Assembly: GCA_030848705.1 (NCBI GenBank)
Contig: JAUIZM010000018.1
Location: 992,001-1,056,000, forward strand
Length of the DNA: 64,000 nt
Origin: Heracleum sosnowskyi
Lineage: Eukaryota; Streptophyta; Magnoliopsida; Apiales; Apiaceae
Reading direction: 5' to 3'
Both the position numbers and the translations under genes were made by a program. Position 1 is the first letter of the stretch, and every line of letters begins with the position of its first letter. Positions 1-9,606 of the stretch are shown here, piece after piece. The notes beneath the pieces are model-generated. The model had not been told where the DNA came from. It ran no database searches and saw only the letters and a list, made by a program, of their open reading frames with translations.

Positions 1-48
1 TGGTTTGACTTATCTTGTTAATTTAATTTTCTTATGATACATGTGCAG

Positions 49-192
49 GATCCCAGTAAGTTTGTTGCTGCTGTTGCTCCATCTGCGACTGCTGATTCTG
101 GTGTTGCTCCTGCTTCTGCAGCTGCTGAAGAGAAAAAGGAAGAGCGTGCTGAAGAATCTGATGATGACATGGGCTTCAGCTTGTTTGACTAA
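49..192 (+). CDS. RPP0: 60S acidic ribosomal protein P0 (uL10), last exon
   Basis: The exon follows a T-rich intron end with acceptor TGCAG at 44-48. It encodes 47 residues beginning DPSKF and ending with stop TAA at 190-192. The composition is that of the P0/P1/P2 stalk proteins: an Ala-rich hinge, an EEKKEE stretch, then the near-invariant acidic tail SDDDMGFSLFD. In the family this tail binds elongation-factor GTPases at the ribosome stalk, and P0 anchors the P1/P2 dimers on 28S rRNA. The upstream exons lie outside the window. Overlapping open frames here are shadows of this frame. The tail is diagnostic of the P-protein family. P0 rather than P1/P2 is my choice because the exon start and the Met-Gly-Phe-Ser-Leu-Phe-Asp ending resemble plant P0. 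Confidence 0.88.
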   Translation, partial: DPSKFVAAVAPSATADSGVAPASAAAEEKKEERAEESDDDMGFSLFD

Positions 193-391
193 ATTTTGTT
201 TGCATGAATTTCTAAAATCAACTTTGATGTCTGGTGTTTTTTTTTGCTGTTTAATGTCGAGACTTGCAAACCTTTAGACTTCTAGTATTGCTTTTAAACG
301 ATTGTGTTTTATTGCTTAATGGATATTGCAGAATTTTTTAAATTCCTGTGGTTTTCTAGGTTTATTATGAGCCAATGAGGGCACAACTATT
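193..391 (+). other. 3' flank/UTR of the P0 gene
   Basis: AT-rich sequence follows the P0 stop codon with no open frame of note. It probably contains the 3' UTR and polyadenylation region. It ends where a CACTA-like terminus begins. Confidence 0.5.
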
Positions 392-1021
392 CTCTACGGA
401 AAAAACGATTGTTGAAAATAATAACAAACAAGTTGTCCAAGAAAAACAGTTGTGAATTAGATATTCAGACAACATTTTGCACTAAAGAACCATTGTCTAA
501 CTTCATAAAACGCAACATAACACAATATTGTTATGTTGAGTGCAATGAACTCGGACAACAAACATTAAACAAAAAAGTGTTGTCTTGAATGAACAAACAC
601 AATATTTCCGAACAAGATGACCATTGTTGAAATCTAAACCAAACAACCATTTGAACAAGAAAACCGTTGTTAAAACCTAACGCAAACAACCATTTGATCA
701 GGAAAACCGTTGTACAACAAAAACTCCAACAAGTTCTTTTTACTTGAAAACTATTGTCTCTTTAGCGAACAACAACAAAACTGTAATTAAAACCTTTTGT
801 TGGAGATGAATATTTACAACACTTTTCTAAAAAAATGTGTTGTTGTTTCTGGTTATTACACAACAGTATTGTAAGTACTGGGTGTTGTTGTAGGCGAGTC
901 ACACAACGATTCTGCACCGTTGTCTGAGACGCGTAAGAGACATCGCCTCAATAGACAACAGGAAAACAAGGTGTTACACAACGGGCATCCCCCGTTGTGT
1001 GAAGCTGTTTTTCTTGTAGTG
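392..1021 (-). mobile_element. Non-autonomous CACTA (En/Spm-like) transposon
   Basis: Read on the minus strand, the right end starts at 1021 with CACTACAAGAAAAACAG, the classic CACTA terminal inverted repeat of plants. The interior is full of short subterminal repeats of the AACAACCGTTG/CAACGGTT type in both orientations (for example 660-720, 905-990), also typical of CACTA ends. A degenerate left end (CTCTACGGAAAAAACG, near 392) is the best candidate for the other terminus. There is no transposase and the length is about 630 bp, so it would need a helper. No convincing 3-bp target duplication links the two ends, so the left boundary is uncertain. It abuts the P0 3' flank on one side and a gypsy gag fragment on the other. 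Confidence 0.6.
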
Positions 1022-1808
1022 GATCGTCAGGATCTCCTAGGGGCAACAAAACACTAGGATCACCTCTTGGGGATTCAGCCCTCTTAGTTCTTCTTGGTGT
1101 TGGGTCCAGGTTGATTATCGGGACTCGTCCAGTTGCTTGGCTTTGGGCTTTCACGGCCTCCTGTTCTGCCAGTAATTTCTTAAGCCTAGCAGCCTTTGCC
1201 TCGTGGGCTGCAATATTTTCCTTAGTAGTTTGGGGTTGTTCCCGATTTGATTGGGAAGAACGTCTCCTCCTTGGGGCAACATCCCTCTCTTCTGCAGATG
1301 AATAATTCTCGTCCTCAGTATAAGGACCCGAGTAGTCTTGAATCAAAGGGGTCCTTCGAGTTTGAGTTTGTTGGTTTTGGGGTCCCAGACCTTGTATATA
1401 CGGGGGAACATATGCTTCATGGTAAGTGGGGTTGAGACCACTGCTGCCCATCGTGGGTCGAGGAGGCATGCCATAGTTTGGCATCCCAAGAGTTTGAGTT
1501 GCGTATTGGGGAAGGTCCGTAGTATGGAGTTGAAGGCCACTTGGTGCATTCATGAGCAGTGGGGAGGTCGTGATTGGTTGCTGGTGAGCGGTTTCTTGTG
1601 GATTAGATCCATGAACGACCATCTGCAGGGGATTCGTCCCTTCAACCGAAATTGGGATTTCCGGTCCTTGAGTGGTGGTGAGGGGGATATTCGCCCCTTG
1701 AATGCCAGTAGTTGGCGGTGGTTGATTTCCGTGAGCATCAGCCTCAGAGGTGATAGGAAGCTCCTCAGAAGTTTGAGTGTCGCGAGTTGTTCTTCGTGTG
1801 TTTGCCAT
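1022..1808 (-). pseudogene. Ty3/gypsy gag, N-terminal fragment cut by CACTA end
   Basis: The open frame on the minus strand starts at ATG 1806-1808 (MANTRRTTR) and is rich in Pro, Gln, Thr and Ser. It has a basic Arg stretch (PRRRRSSQ) and a coiled-coil-like segment (AAHEAKAARLKKLLAEQEAV) before the frame runs into the CACTA terminus. The last 20-odd codons (948-1021) are transposon sequence, so the listed open frame is a chimera. The start lies about 30 bp inside a leader that contains a gypsy-type primer-binding region, which supports a gag assignment. The capsid core and zinc knuckle that should follow are absent. The low-complexity N-terminus resembles Tat/Retand-type gag proteins; the lineage is inferred. 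Confidence 0.65.
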
Positions 1809-1820
1809 GGTTGATGTTGT

Positions 1821-1840
1821 CTTCCCACAGACGGCGCCAA
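1821..1840 (-). other. Primer-binding region of the gypsy fragment
   Basis: The minus strand reads TTGGCGCCGTCTGTGGGAAG. This sequence is found just after the 5' LTR in many plant Tat-type gypsy elements; its first bases complement the 3' end of a tRNA ending GGCGCCA. It separates the LTR end (1842) from gag (1808). Confidence 0.7.
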
Positions 1841-1841
1841 A

Positions 1842-2153
1842 TGTTATGGATTAAAAAGTGTACTTGTAAACTAATTGCTAGGGTTTATAGAGCTTCGAGC
1901 TTTAATAGCTGCTCTTGTGTTTCGTGACTAAATCGGTCCTCATAAGATGCCTACGTATCTTAATCAATGCTGAGAATCAAGCCAGAAAACGTAGTTCTTG
2001 GTGTTGCCCTCGGGGCTATGGCGGCAGGGGCACACCAAGGACATAGTGACTTGTATGTCCTTATTCGAGGATGAAGTCTAAAACGTTGTAGATGACGTAT
2101 GGAGTTGTGTCCAAAACGTAGTAGATGACGTATGGAGCTGTGTCCAAAACGTA
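1842..2153 (-). repeat. Truncated Ty3/gypsy LTR (3' part of a 5' LTR)
   Basis: On the minus strand this LTR piece ends in CCATAACA just before the primer-binding region. It contains a repeated block, ACGTAGTAGATGACGTATGG-like (2085-2153, about 2.5 copies). Its other side is broken at 2154 by insertion of copia element A. Confidence 0.6.
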
Positions 2154-3205
2154 TGTTAGGAATATGTTGTTCTTGATGATAATTATAAAAACACTTAGTA
2201 GATTTTGTATTAAGTCATTTTGTAACTGTCAACGAAATGGCATGATTTGCAGTGTTTCGTTGACAGGAAGCTCATCAACGAAATGAGTGATGTAGCAATT
2301 GCACTGTACAATACTTCACAGTTTGATATGCAATTTGTTGTATGTATTAGATAGGTTTTTATAAGTCATGTTGACTAAGTACTAGATAGGCAAAGTAGGT
2401 TGGTGAATTGTAAATATATTATGCCATGTAATTTTGCCTAAGTGAAGACATGTCAACGGAATGAAGTTTACTCTATCAACGGTATGAAGATTAGTCTGTC
2501 AACGGAATGAAGATTACTCTATCAACGAAACGAGGAATACACCATCAACGAAATGAAGAATAAAGCTATCAACGAAACACATCTCCATGCCATCAACGAA
2601 TCACTATTACTTTTTGAATAGTTGACAAAGTGATAGTGACAGTTTACTGAACAGATCTAAAGGAGATATGGAAGTGTACTGTGCATTGGAAGCCATCAAA
2701 ATGGTTACTGGAAATAAGGAAACATTCCAATTTCCAATAAGGCTCTTGGGAGTGATTATAATAAGCATGAAGACAAAAGCAAGGATCTCCAAGGACCATT
2801 GGACAAAAGGAATGAAAAGCAAACTACTGATGGTTATTACTAATATACTTTAGTGTAACCAAAATAGGATTGTAAACTTGGGAATGTATATAACCAAGTG
2901 TAGCAGTTAAAATAGAGAAGAGAGAAGAAAACAAATATATTGTATTAGCTATCTTTGAGAGCACACTTCTCTACACTCTTGTAACTGAGCAGCTGTGTAC
3001 ATTTTGTATCACAGATTATTTCCGCAATAAAAATCACTTCAGTTGGATCATCAAACAATCCAACTGAAATTATTTATGTGCTTGTGATTTTTACATTAAG
3101 TTCAGTTTTTATTTGTAAGTTGTTTTTAAGTTTAAGAAATATCAAGAATTGTATTCAACCCCCCCCCCCCCTTCTACAATTCAGTTAGGTCATTTGGGAT
3201 TAACA
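2154..3205 (+). repeat. 5' LTR of element A
   Basis: It starts TGTTAGGAATATG and ends TTAACA, 1052 bp. TATA-like TGTATATAACC lies at about 2884-2894. The first 450 bp carry about ten copies of the TCAACGAAA/TCAACGGAA motif, including a perfect 12-bp inverted repeat at 2226-2266. A run of 13 C lies at about 3159-3171 (6 C in the 3' LTR). A 60-71 codon open frame inside it also appears in the 3' LTR and is not considered a gene. Confidence 0.92.
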
Positions 3206-3207
3206 AT

Positions 3208-3219
3208 TGGTATCAAAGC
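3208..3219 (+). other. tRNA-iMet primer-binding site, element A
   Basis: TGGTATCAAAGC lies two bases after the LTR. It has one mismatch from the usual TGGTATCAGAGC found in elements B, C and D. Confidence 0.85.
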
Positions 3220-3268
3220 AAGCTTCTAACATACAAGAAGTTTAAAGATCAAGACCAAAACAGTAACC

Positions 3269-5740
3269 ATGGTGAAGAAGGATGCAGGAGTAAAGATACC
3301 AGTTCTTGATAAAGACAATTACTTTCACTGGAAAGTGAAGATGCATTTACATCTCATGTCTATGGATGAGAGGTATGTAGATTGCATTGAGAAAGGTCCA
3401 CACGTTCCCATGAAGTTTGCATCTAGAGTTGGAGTGCCAGATGATGCTCCTGATGTAGAAATTCCAAAACTTGTCTCAAAATGGACTATTGAAGATCTTG
3501 CAGAAATCCATAAAGATAAGAGAACCATGAACATTCTGTTTAATGGTTTGGAGCAAGAGATGTTTGACAATGTCATCAACTGTACAACCTCTAAAGAAGT
3601 ATGGGACACTGTTAGAACTCTCTGTGAAGGAACTGAGCAAGTGAGGGAAAACAAAATGCAGCTCCTTATACAACAATATGAGCATTTTCATTTTAAAGCT
3701 GGTGAAACCCTAAATGACACGTTTAGTAGGTTTCAAAAGCTTTTGAATGGATTAAAGTTGTATGGGAGGATCTATCAAACCAAGGATTCAAACCTTAAAT
3801 TTCTTAGAGCTCTTCCAAAAGAATGGAAGCCTATGACTGTTTCTCTCAGAAACACTCAAGAGTACAAAGACTACACTCTTGAAAGGCTTTATGGAACCTT
3901 GAAGACATATGAGTTGGAAATGGAGCAAGATGAAGAAATTGAAAAGGTACAAAAGAAGGGTGGATCTGTTGCATTGATTGCATCTGTGAACCAACTAGAA
4001 GATGACAATGAAGAAGCTGCAAAGGCTACAACTAGTCGAGCTAGTTGTAGGAGTGATGTTAGCAAGGGTAAAGGCAAGATGACAGAAGAAGAAGAATCAG
4101 AACCAGCCAACTTGGATGACTTAGATGAGATTGATGAACACATTGCTTTTCTGTCAAGGAAATTCTCTAAGTTCAAATTTAAGAGGAACTCAGAAGCAAG
4201 GCCACCAAGAAGAGACTTTCAACCCAGCAAAACTAACTGGATTGAAAAGTCTAAATCTAAATGTTTCAATTGTGGGATGCTTGGCCACTTTGCTGGAGAC
4301 TGCAGAAAGCCCAAGGTTGAGAAGGGCAACAGGAAATTTGAGCCTGTTGATAATAAAAAGAAATACTTTGAACTTCTCAAGCAAAAAGAAAAGGCTTTCA
4401 TGTCTCAGGAGTATGATTGGGCTGGTAATGGTGAAGATTCTGATGATGATGTTGAGTATGTCAACTTGGCTCTTATGGCTGACAATCATGAGCAGGAAGC
4501 AAGCTCCTCAAGCAACCATGTAACAATTACTAATCTTTCTGAGCTTTCTAAAGAGGAATGCGATAGTGCAGTAAATGAAATGTCTACTGTACTATATAAT
4601 TTGCGTGTTACTCTTAAATCACTTACCAAAGAGAATTCAAGAATAAAAGAGACTAATTTGCTCTTAAGTGATAGGAATGCAATGTTAGAAGCACAGCTCA
4701 TTGAATTTGAGAAAATGAGGTGTGTTAGTAGGGATGCTAAGAAGGAACTTGAGAACGTGTTAGAAAGGGAAGAAATTCTTAAAACACAACTTGAGATAGA
4801 ACAAAGTGTGATTGCAAAATGGAAAGATGCCAGGAATGTTGCTACCAACATCATTAATGTTCAAGGTATGGAATCTTTCTGTGAGCAATCATGGAAAAAG
4901 AACAAAGATAAGCTAGGGTATGTTGGTGAAACCTTAGAATCAGAAACAGAGTCAACAAACAACAATGATCATTTGTTGAAGGTTGATCTGTCAACGGAAT
5001 GCAATGTTTCGTTGACAGATGAACCATCAACTGATCAGGCTGTTTCGTTGACAGAGAAAAGAAAAGATAAACTCACTAGACTTAATAACAAGTATGGTCC
5101 TGTCACCAAGAACTTTGTTCAAGGTGAGTCTAGTAATTCAAAGAAAGTTGAGAAGCCTGTTGAGAGAGCTAATGTAGGTCACTTGTCTAAGAAGAAATTG
5201 AAAGACAAGCTGGAGGAAGTTCAAGTTGAGGCTAAGGGAAATAAAAAGAATAACAGGAATGACAAAGTAGGGATTAACAAACACAACAATTACACACCTG
5301 ATAAATATGCTCCTAGAAAGACATGTGTCAATTGTGGAAGTGTTAGTCATTTATCTACTAACTGCAAATCTGTTAAGAAGTCTACTAATGTGAAAATTCC
5401 CAAGCCTGCAATGAACAATTCTATGCCTACAATACCTGTTATGCCTAACATGTTTGCTCCATATGCACAATTTCAAAATCCATATGCTAGCATGTCGTTT
5501 GTACCTAATCCATACATGAATATGTTTAATGTGCCACAAATGCCATGGAATGTGAATAACATGTTTGTTCCACCAACTATGCATGCTATGAATGAAAATG
5601 TGAGCAACTCTCAGAAATCAACACCAAGGGTAAAGATTGATTTAAATCAATCTGAGCCCAAGGTGAAAAGTGATATTAAAGGAAAAACAAAGGCTAACAA
5701 AACAGGACCCAAGGAAACTTGGGTACCAAAATCAACTTGA
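3269..5740 (+). CDS. gag: Gag polyprotein of element A (823 aa)
   Basis: Structural protein forming the virus-like particle in the cytoplasm. The N-terminal 230 residues form the copia gag core (UBN2/DUF4219-type: DNYFHWKVKMHLHL, then the KEVWDTVRTLCEG and FLRALPKEW motifs). A CCHC zinc knuckle CFNCGMLGHFAGDC lies near residue 332 and a second, CVNCGSVSHLSTNC, near 687. Between them is a Glu/Lys-rich, coiled-coil-like stretch (about 430-560). A Met/Pro/Asn-rich tract (about 710-775) follows. The start ATG is 50 bp after the primer-binding site. The protein ends in WVPKST just before the gag-pol junction. It is much longer than the usual 300-400 residue copia gag, as in Sireviruses. Codons at 4988-5053 contain the family motif TCAACGGAA/TTTCGTTGACAG. 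Confidence 0.93.
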   Translation: MVKKDAGVKIPVLDKDNYFHWKVKMHLHLMSMDERYVDCIEKGPHVPMKFASRVGVPDDAPDVEIPKLVSKWTIEDLAEIHKDKRTMNILFNGLEQEMFDNVINCTTSKEVWDTVRTLCEGTEQVRENKMQLLIQQYEHFHFKAGETLNDTFSRFQKLLNGLKLYGRIYQTKDSNLKFLRALPKEWKPMTVSLRNTQEYKDYTLERLYGTLKTYELEMEQDEEIEKVQKKGGSVALIASVNQLEDDNEEAAKATTSRASCRSDVSKGKGKMTEEEESEPANLDDLDEIDEHIAFLSRKFSKFKFKRNSEARPPRRDFQPSKTNWIEKSKSKCFNCGMLGHFAGDCRKPKVEKGNRKFEPVDNKKKYFELLKQKEKAFMSQEYDWAGNGEDSDDDVEYVNLALMADNHEQEASSSSNHVTITNLSELSKEECDSAVNEMSTVLYNLRVTLKSLTKENSRIKETNLLLSDRNAMLEAQLIEFEKMRCVSRDAKKELENVLEREEILKTQLEIEQSVIAKWKDARNVATNIINVQGMESFCEQSWKKNKDKLGYVGETLESETESTNNNDHLLKVDLSTECNVSLTDEPSTDQAVSLTEKRKDKLTRLNNKYGPVTKNFVQGESSNSKKVEKPVERANVGHLSKKKLKDKLEEVQVEAKGNKKNNRNDKVGINKHNNYTPDKYAPRKTCVNCGSVSHLSTNCKSVKKSTNVKIPKPAMNNSMPTIPVMPNMFAPYAQFQNPYASMSFVPNPYMNMFNVPQMPWNVNNMFVPPTMHAMNENVSNSQKSTPRVKIDLNQSEPKVKSDIKGKTKANKTGPKETWVPKST

Positions 5741-8700
5741 TTTGGTTTTATTGTGTGCAGGGAGACAAAAGGAATCTTTGGTACTTGGATAGTGGTTGTT
5801 CAAGACACATGACTGGTGATTCTACCCTGCTCACAGAGTTTCAGGAAAGAGCTGGCCCTTGTATTGCTTTTGGAGATGACAGCAAAGGCTACACTAAGGG
5901 ATATGGCTTGATTTCAAAAGAGAATGTCATCATAGATGAGGTTGCATTGGTGGATGGTCTTAAGCACAATTTGCTTAGTATTAGCCAACTTTGTGACAAA
6001 GGATTTGTAGTTACTTTTTCTAAAGAAGCCTGTGTTGTTTCTAAAGGAGGAAACAACAATGTGGTAATGACTGGATTCAGAAGAGGGAATGTGTACATTG
6101 CTGACTTTAGTAGCACAAGTCCAGACACCATCACTTGTCTTTTCAGCAAGGCAAGCAAGGATGAAAGTTGGCTATGGCACAAGAAACTGTCTCATCTGAA
6201 TTTCAAAGTTATGAATGATTTGGTGAGGAAAGATCTTGCTAGAGGAATTCCACAAGTGGAGTTTTCCAAGGATGGTTTGTGTGATGCCTGTCAAAAAGGG
6301 AAACAAAAGAAGGCATCATTCAAAAGCAAGACAGAGTCATCAATTGTCCATCAGCTTGAGTTGCTTCATATGGATCTATTTGGCCCTGTGAATGTCATGT
6401 CTATTTCAAAGAAGAAATATTGTCTTGTGATTGTTGATGATTTTTCTAGATTTACATGGACCTTCTTTTTGCACTCCAAAGATGAGGCAAGTGAAATCAT
6501 TATCAATCACATCAAGATGGTAAACAATCATCCTGACTTGAAAGTAAGAAGGATTAGGAGTGACAATGGGACAGAATTCAAGAATTCAAGCATGAAGGTG
6601 TTCTGTGAAGAAAATGGTATTTTGCATGAGTTTTCAGCAGCAAGGACACCACAGCAAAATGGTGTAGTTGAAAGGAAAAACAGAACACTTATTGAAGCTG
6701 CAAGGACAATGCTAGATGAATCAAAGTTACCAACTTATTTTTGGGCTGAGGCAGTTAACACAGCCTGCTTCACTCAAAATATTTCTTTGATTAATCAGGC
6801 CAAAGGTATGACCCCTTATCAACTACTCAAAAGAAAGAAGCCACTATTGGATTTTCTTCATGTCTTTGGATGCAAGTGCTTTGTTCTGAGAAATCAAGCT
6901 GAGCATTTGAGGAAATTTGAAGCAAAGGCAGATGAAGCAATATTTGTGGGATATGCAGCAGGGAAAGCTTACAGAGTCTATAATCTCAGAACCAACATTG
7001 TTATGGAATCTGTACATGTTGTTTTTGATGATCTCAAAATTCAAGGTCTCTGTGATGAAGGTTTCCATGAAAGTCTTTCTTTTGAGAATGAGGAAGGAGA
7101 TCAAGTGAATCATGTTAAGGCTACTGAGAAACAGCCTAAAGTTGTTGTAACTAGCACAGATGAGAGCAGCAGTGAAGATGAAATTGCTGCATTAAGGTTG
7201 AAAAGAATAGCTGCTAGCAGACCAAATGGTCATTTCGTTGACAGTCAAAATGAGCGTTTCGTTGACAGCCAAAATGGTCATACCGTTGACAGTCATAGAA
7301 ATGCTTCTAGAAGTGATCATTTAGGGACAACAAACTCAGGGGGAGTTTCTCAAGGACAAATATCCAATCAAGGCAATCATGATCATGAAGCTACCTCTTC
7401 AAGAGCAAATCTACCTCCCTCAAGGAAATGGACTAAAGATCATCCCTTTGAACTTATTATAGGTGATGTTACTTCAAAAGTCCAAACTAGAAGAGCAACT
7501 CAAGAAGAATGTCTATATAGCAGCTTTCTGTCTCAATATGAGCCAAAGAAAGTTGAAGATGCACTTCTAGATTCAGATTGGGTTTTAGCTATGCAAGAGG
7601 AGCTAAACCAATTTGAGAGGAACAATGTTTGGAAGCTGGTGCCCAAGCCTAAGGACAGGAGTGTCATAGGCACAAAATGGGTGTTCAGAAACAAGATGGA
7701 TGAAAATGGTATAGTCACAAGGAACAAAGATAGATTGGTTGCAAAAGGCTATTCACAGGAAGAAGGAATTGATTTTGATGAAACCTTTGCTCCTGTTGCT
7801 AGACTAGAAGCAATAAGGATTTTCCTAGCCTATGCAGCCCATGCCAATTTCAAAGTCTATCAAATGGATGTGAAGAGTGCTTTTCTGAATGGGGAATTGG
7901 AAGAGGAGGTGTATGTAAGTCAACCTCCTGGTTTTGAAGATGATGACTTTCCAGAATATGTATACTTCCTCATCAAAGCACTCTATGGTTTGAAACAAGC
8001 ACCTAGAGCCTGGTATGACACACTTTCACAGTTCCTCCTTGAGAATCACTTCACTAGAGGTACTGTAGATAAAACTCTTTTTCACAGGGTTGTGAATGAC
8101 TCTACTATACTTGTTCAAATTTATGTAGATGACATAATCTTTGGGTCTACAGATGTGAAACTTTGTCAAAAGTTTGCCAAGCTTATGCAAAGTAAATATG
8201 AAATGAGCATGATGGGAGAATTAACTTACTTTCTTGGTCTTCAAGTGAAGCAAGTTAATGAAGGCATTTTCATTAGTCAAACAAAATATATTCATGATTT
8301 ATTAAAGAAATTTAACTTAATGGAATGCTCTCCTGCCAAAACTCCCATGCCTACTGCCACCAAACTTGAATTAAATACTAAGGAAAAATCTGTGGACATT
8401 TCAAGTTACAGAGGCATGGTAGGCTCACTTCTATATTTAACAGCTAGTAGACCTGATATTATGTTTGCTACATGTCTATGTGCTAGATTTCAGGCTGATC
8501 CTAGGGAATCCCATTTAGTTGCTATTAAAAGAATTTTCAGATATCTCAAAGGAACACCAAACCTTGGCATTTGGTATCCTAGAGAATCTGGCTTTGAACT
8601 AATTGGTTATTCAGATGCAGATTTTGCAGGATGTAAAATTGACAGGAAAAGCACAACTGACACCTGTCAATTCTTAGGAAACAAGCTTGTGTCATGGTTC

Positions 8701-9066
8701 AACAAGAAACAAAACTCAGTTTCCACCTCCACAGCTGAGGCTGAGTATATTGCAGCTGAAAGTTGTTGTGCACAGATCTTATGGATGAAAAATCAACTAC
8801 TTGATTATGGATTAAGAGTTGAGAAAATCCCTATTTTCTGTGACAACACTAGTGCCATTGCCATAACTGAGAATCCAGTGCAGCATTCAAGGACCAAGCA
8901 CATTGACATCAAGTACCATTTCATTAGAGAACATGTTATGAATGGTACTGTGGAGTTACATTTTGTTCCAAGTGAACAACAACTTGCAGACATCTTTACC
9001 AAGCCACTTGATGAATCAACATTCTCAAGATTAGTAAGTGAGCTAGGTATGCTAAATTTCTCTTAA
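5719..9066 (+). CDS. pol: Pol polyprotein of element A (PR-INT-RT-RNaseH)
   Basis: Aspartic protease DSGCSRHMTGD is near residue 25. The integrase zinc domain (WHKKLSHL...CDACQKGK) lies at about 152-195. The DDE triad is Asp in HMDLFGPV (about 217), Asp in SDNGTEF (about 281) and Glu in VVERKNRT (about 318). Reverse transcriptase has YVDDI at 802-806 and the RNase H region has STSTAEAEYIAAES near 1002. All catalytic signatures are present, so the protein should be functional. The frame is minus one relative to gag, overlaps gag's end and has no ATG before the protease, so the start shown is only the beginning of the open frame. The homologous region of all four elements begins at GGA 5761, right after TGTGTGCAG. 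The linker 7233-7293 contains three family motifs and CAGGGGGAG at 7337-7345. Confidence 0.93.
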   Translation: MGTKINLIWFYCVQGDKRNLWYLDSGCSRHMTGDSTLLTEFQERAGPCIAFGDDSKGYTKGYGLISKENVIIDEVALVDGLKHNLLSISQLCDKGFVVTFSKEACVVSKGGNNNVVMTGFRRGNVYIADFSSTSPDTITCLFSKASKDESWLWHKKLSHLNFKVMNDLVRKDLARGIPQVEFSKDGLCDACQKGKQKKASFKSKTESSIVHQLELLHMDLFGPVNVMSISKKKYCLVIVDDFSRFTWTFFLHSKDEASEIIINHIKMVNNHPDLKVRRIRSDNGTEFKNSSMKVFCEENGILHEFSAARTPQQNGVVERKNRTLIEAARTMLDESKLPTYFWAEAVNTACFTQNISLINQAKGMTPYQLLKRKKPLLDFLHVFGCKCFVLRNQAEHLRKFEAKADEAIFVGYAAGKAYRVYNLRTNIVMESVHVVFDDLKIQGLCDEGFHESLSFENEEGDQVNHVKATEKQPKVVVTSTDESSSEDEIAALRLKRIAASRPNGHFVDSQNERFVDSQNGHTVDSHRNASRSDHLGTTNSGGVSQGQISNQGNHDHEATSSRANLPPSRKWTKDHPFELIIGDVTSKVQTRRATQEECLYSSFLSQYEPKKVEDALLDSDWVLAMQEELNQFERNNVWKLVPKPKDRSVIGTKWVFRNKMDENGIVTRNKDRLVAKGYSQEEGIDFDETFAPVARLEAIRIFLAYAAHANFKVYQMDVKSAFLNGELEEEVYVSQPPGFEDDDFPEYVYFLIKALYGLKQAPRAWYDTLSQFLLENHFTRGTVDKTLFHRVVNDSTILVQIYVDDIIFGSTDVKLCQKFAKLMQSKYEMSMMGELTYFLGLQVKQVNEGIFISQTKYIHDLLKKFNLMECSPAKTPMPTATKLELNTKEKSVDISSYRGMVGSLLYLTASRPDIMFATCLCARFQADPRESHLVAIKRIFRYLKGTPNLGIWYPRESGFELIGYSDADFAGCKIDRKSTTDTCQFLGNKLVSWFNKKQNSVSTSTAEAEYIAAESCCAQILWMKNQLLDYGLRVEKIPIFCDNTSAIAITENPVQHSRTKHIDIKYHFIREHVMNGTVELHFVPSEQQLADIFTKPLDESTFSRLVSELGMLNFS

Positions 9067-9606
9067 TTATTTTTGAGATATTTGCAAGTTACAATGTAGC
9101 CAGAAATTTGCTATGTTTTTCGGTGAATTAATTTTCTCAGGAAAAAGTGAAATTTTGTCTAAGTCAAAATTACTATGTCAACGAAACGCACCATTTCGTT
9201 GACAGTCTTAGCATTTTTCTGGGTGTTTCGTTGATAGCTCTTTTATATCAACGAAACGCAGCTTTATCAACGAAATAGACGGGACCTTAAACGCCCAATT
9301 CTGATTCGTTGATATAGCGCTTTTAATCTGAACCGTTGAGATTTGACACGTCTTTTACCACGATCTATGCATACACCCCTGTAAGTATAAATCATGGTAA
9401 TACTTTAAGAGTAACGGTTATATTTTTAAGCCAATCCAGTAATTTACATTTATTATTGGACTCATTTCCTGAGAATTTTTGGGGGAGTATTTAAGAAATT
9501 CTATTTTCCTTAATTTCTTTTTTACCTGTTCTCAAAAATTCCAAAGGCTTTTCTCTCTTCTTCTCTCTAACAAGCAATTCAGTTCGAAGCTTTTTCTTAC
9601 TCAACA
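9067..9606 (+). other. Pol-to-ORF3 spacer of element A with motif cluster and leader
   Basis: There is no ORF. Seven copies of the TCAACGAAA/TTTCGTTGA motif lie between 9176 and 9345, including a perfect 11-bp inverted repeat (9176-9186 and 9194-9204, 7-base loop). AGTATAAATCA at 9383-9393 could be a TATA box. GGGGGAG at 9481-9487 resembles the polypurine tract. A CT-rich stretch (9545-9575) just before the next ATG resembles a plant 5' UTR. Confidence 0.6.

Noticed and set aside
2607..2853. Open frames inside the LTR of element A, also at 14700-14946
   Set aside because: They occur in both LTRs simply because the LTRs are copies; no domain, and they overlap each other on opposite strands.
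5719..5760. Pol start of element A at the first codon of the open frame
   Set aside because: The codon is TTG and overlaps the end of gag in another frame; homology with the other elements starts at 5761.
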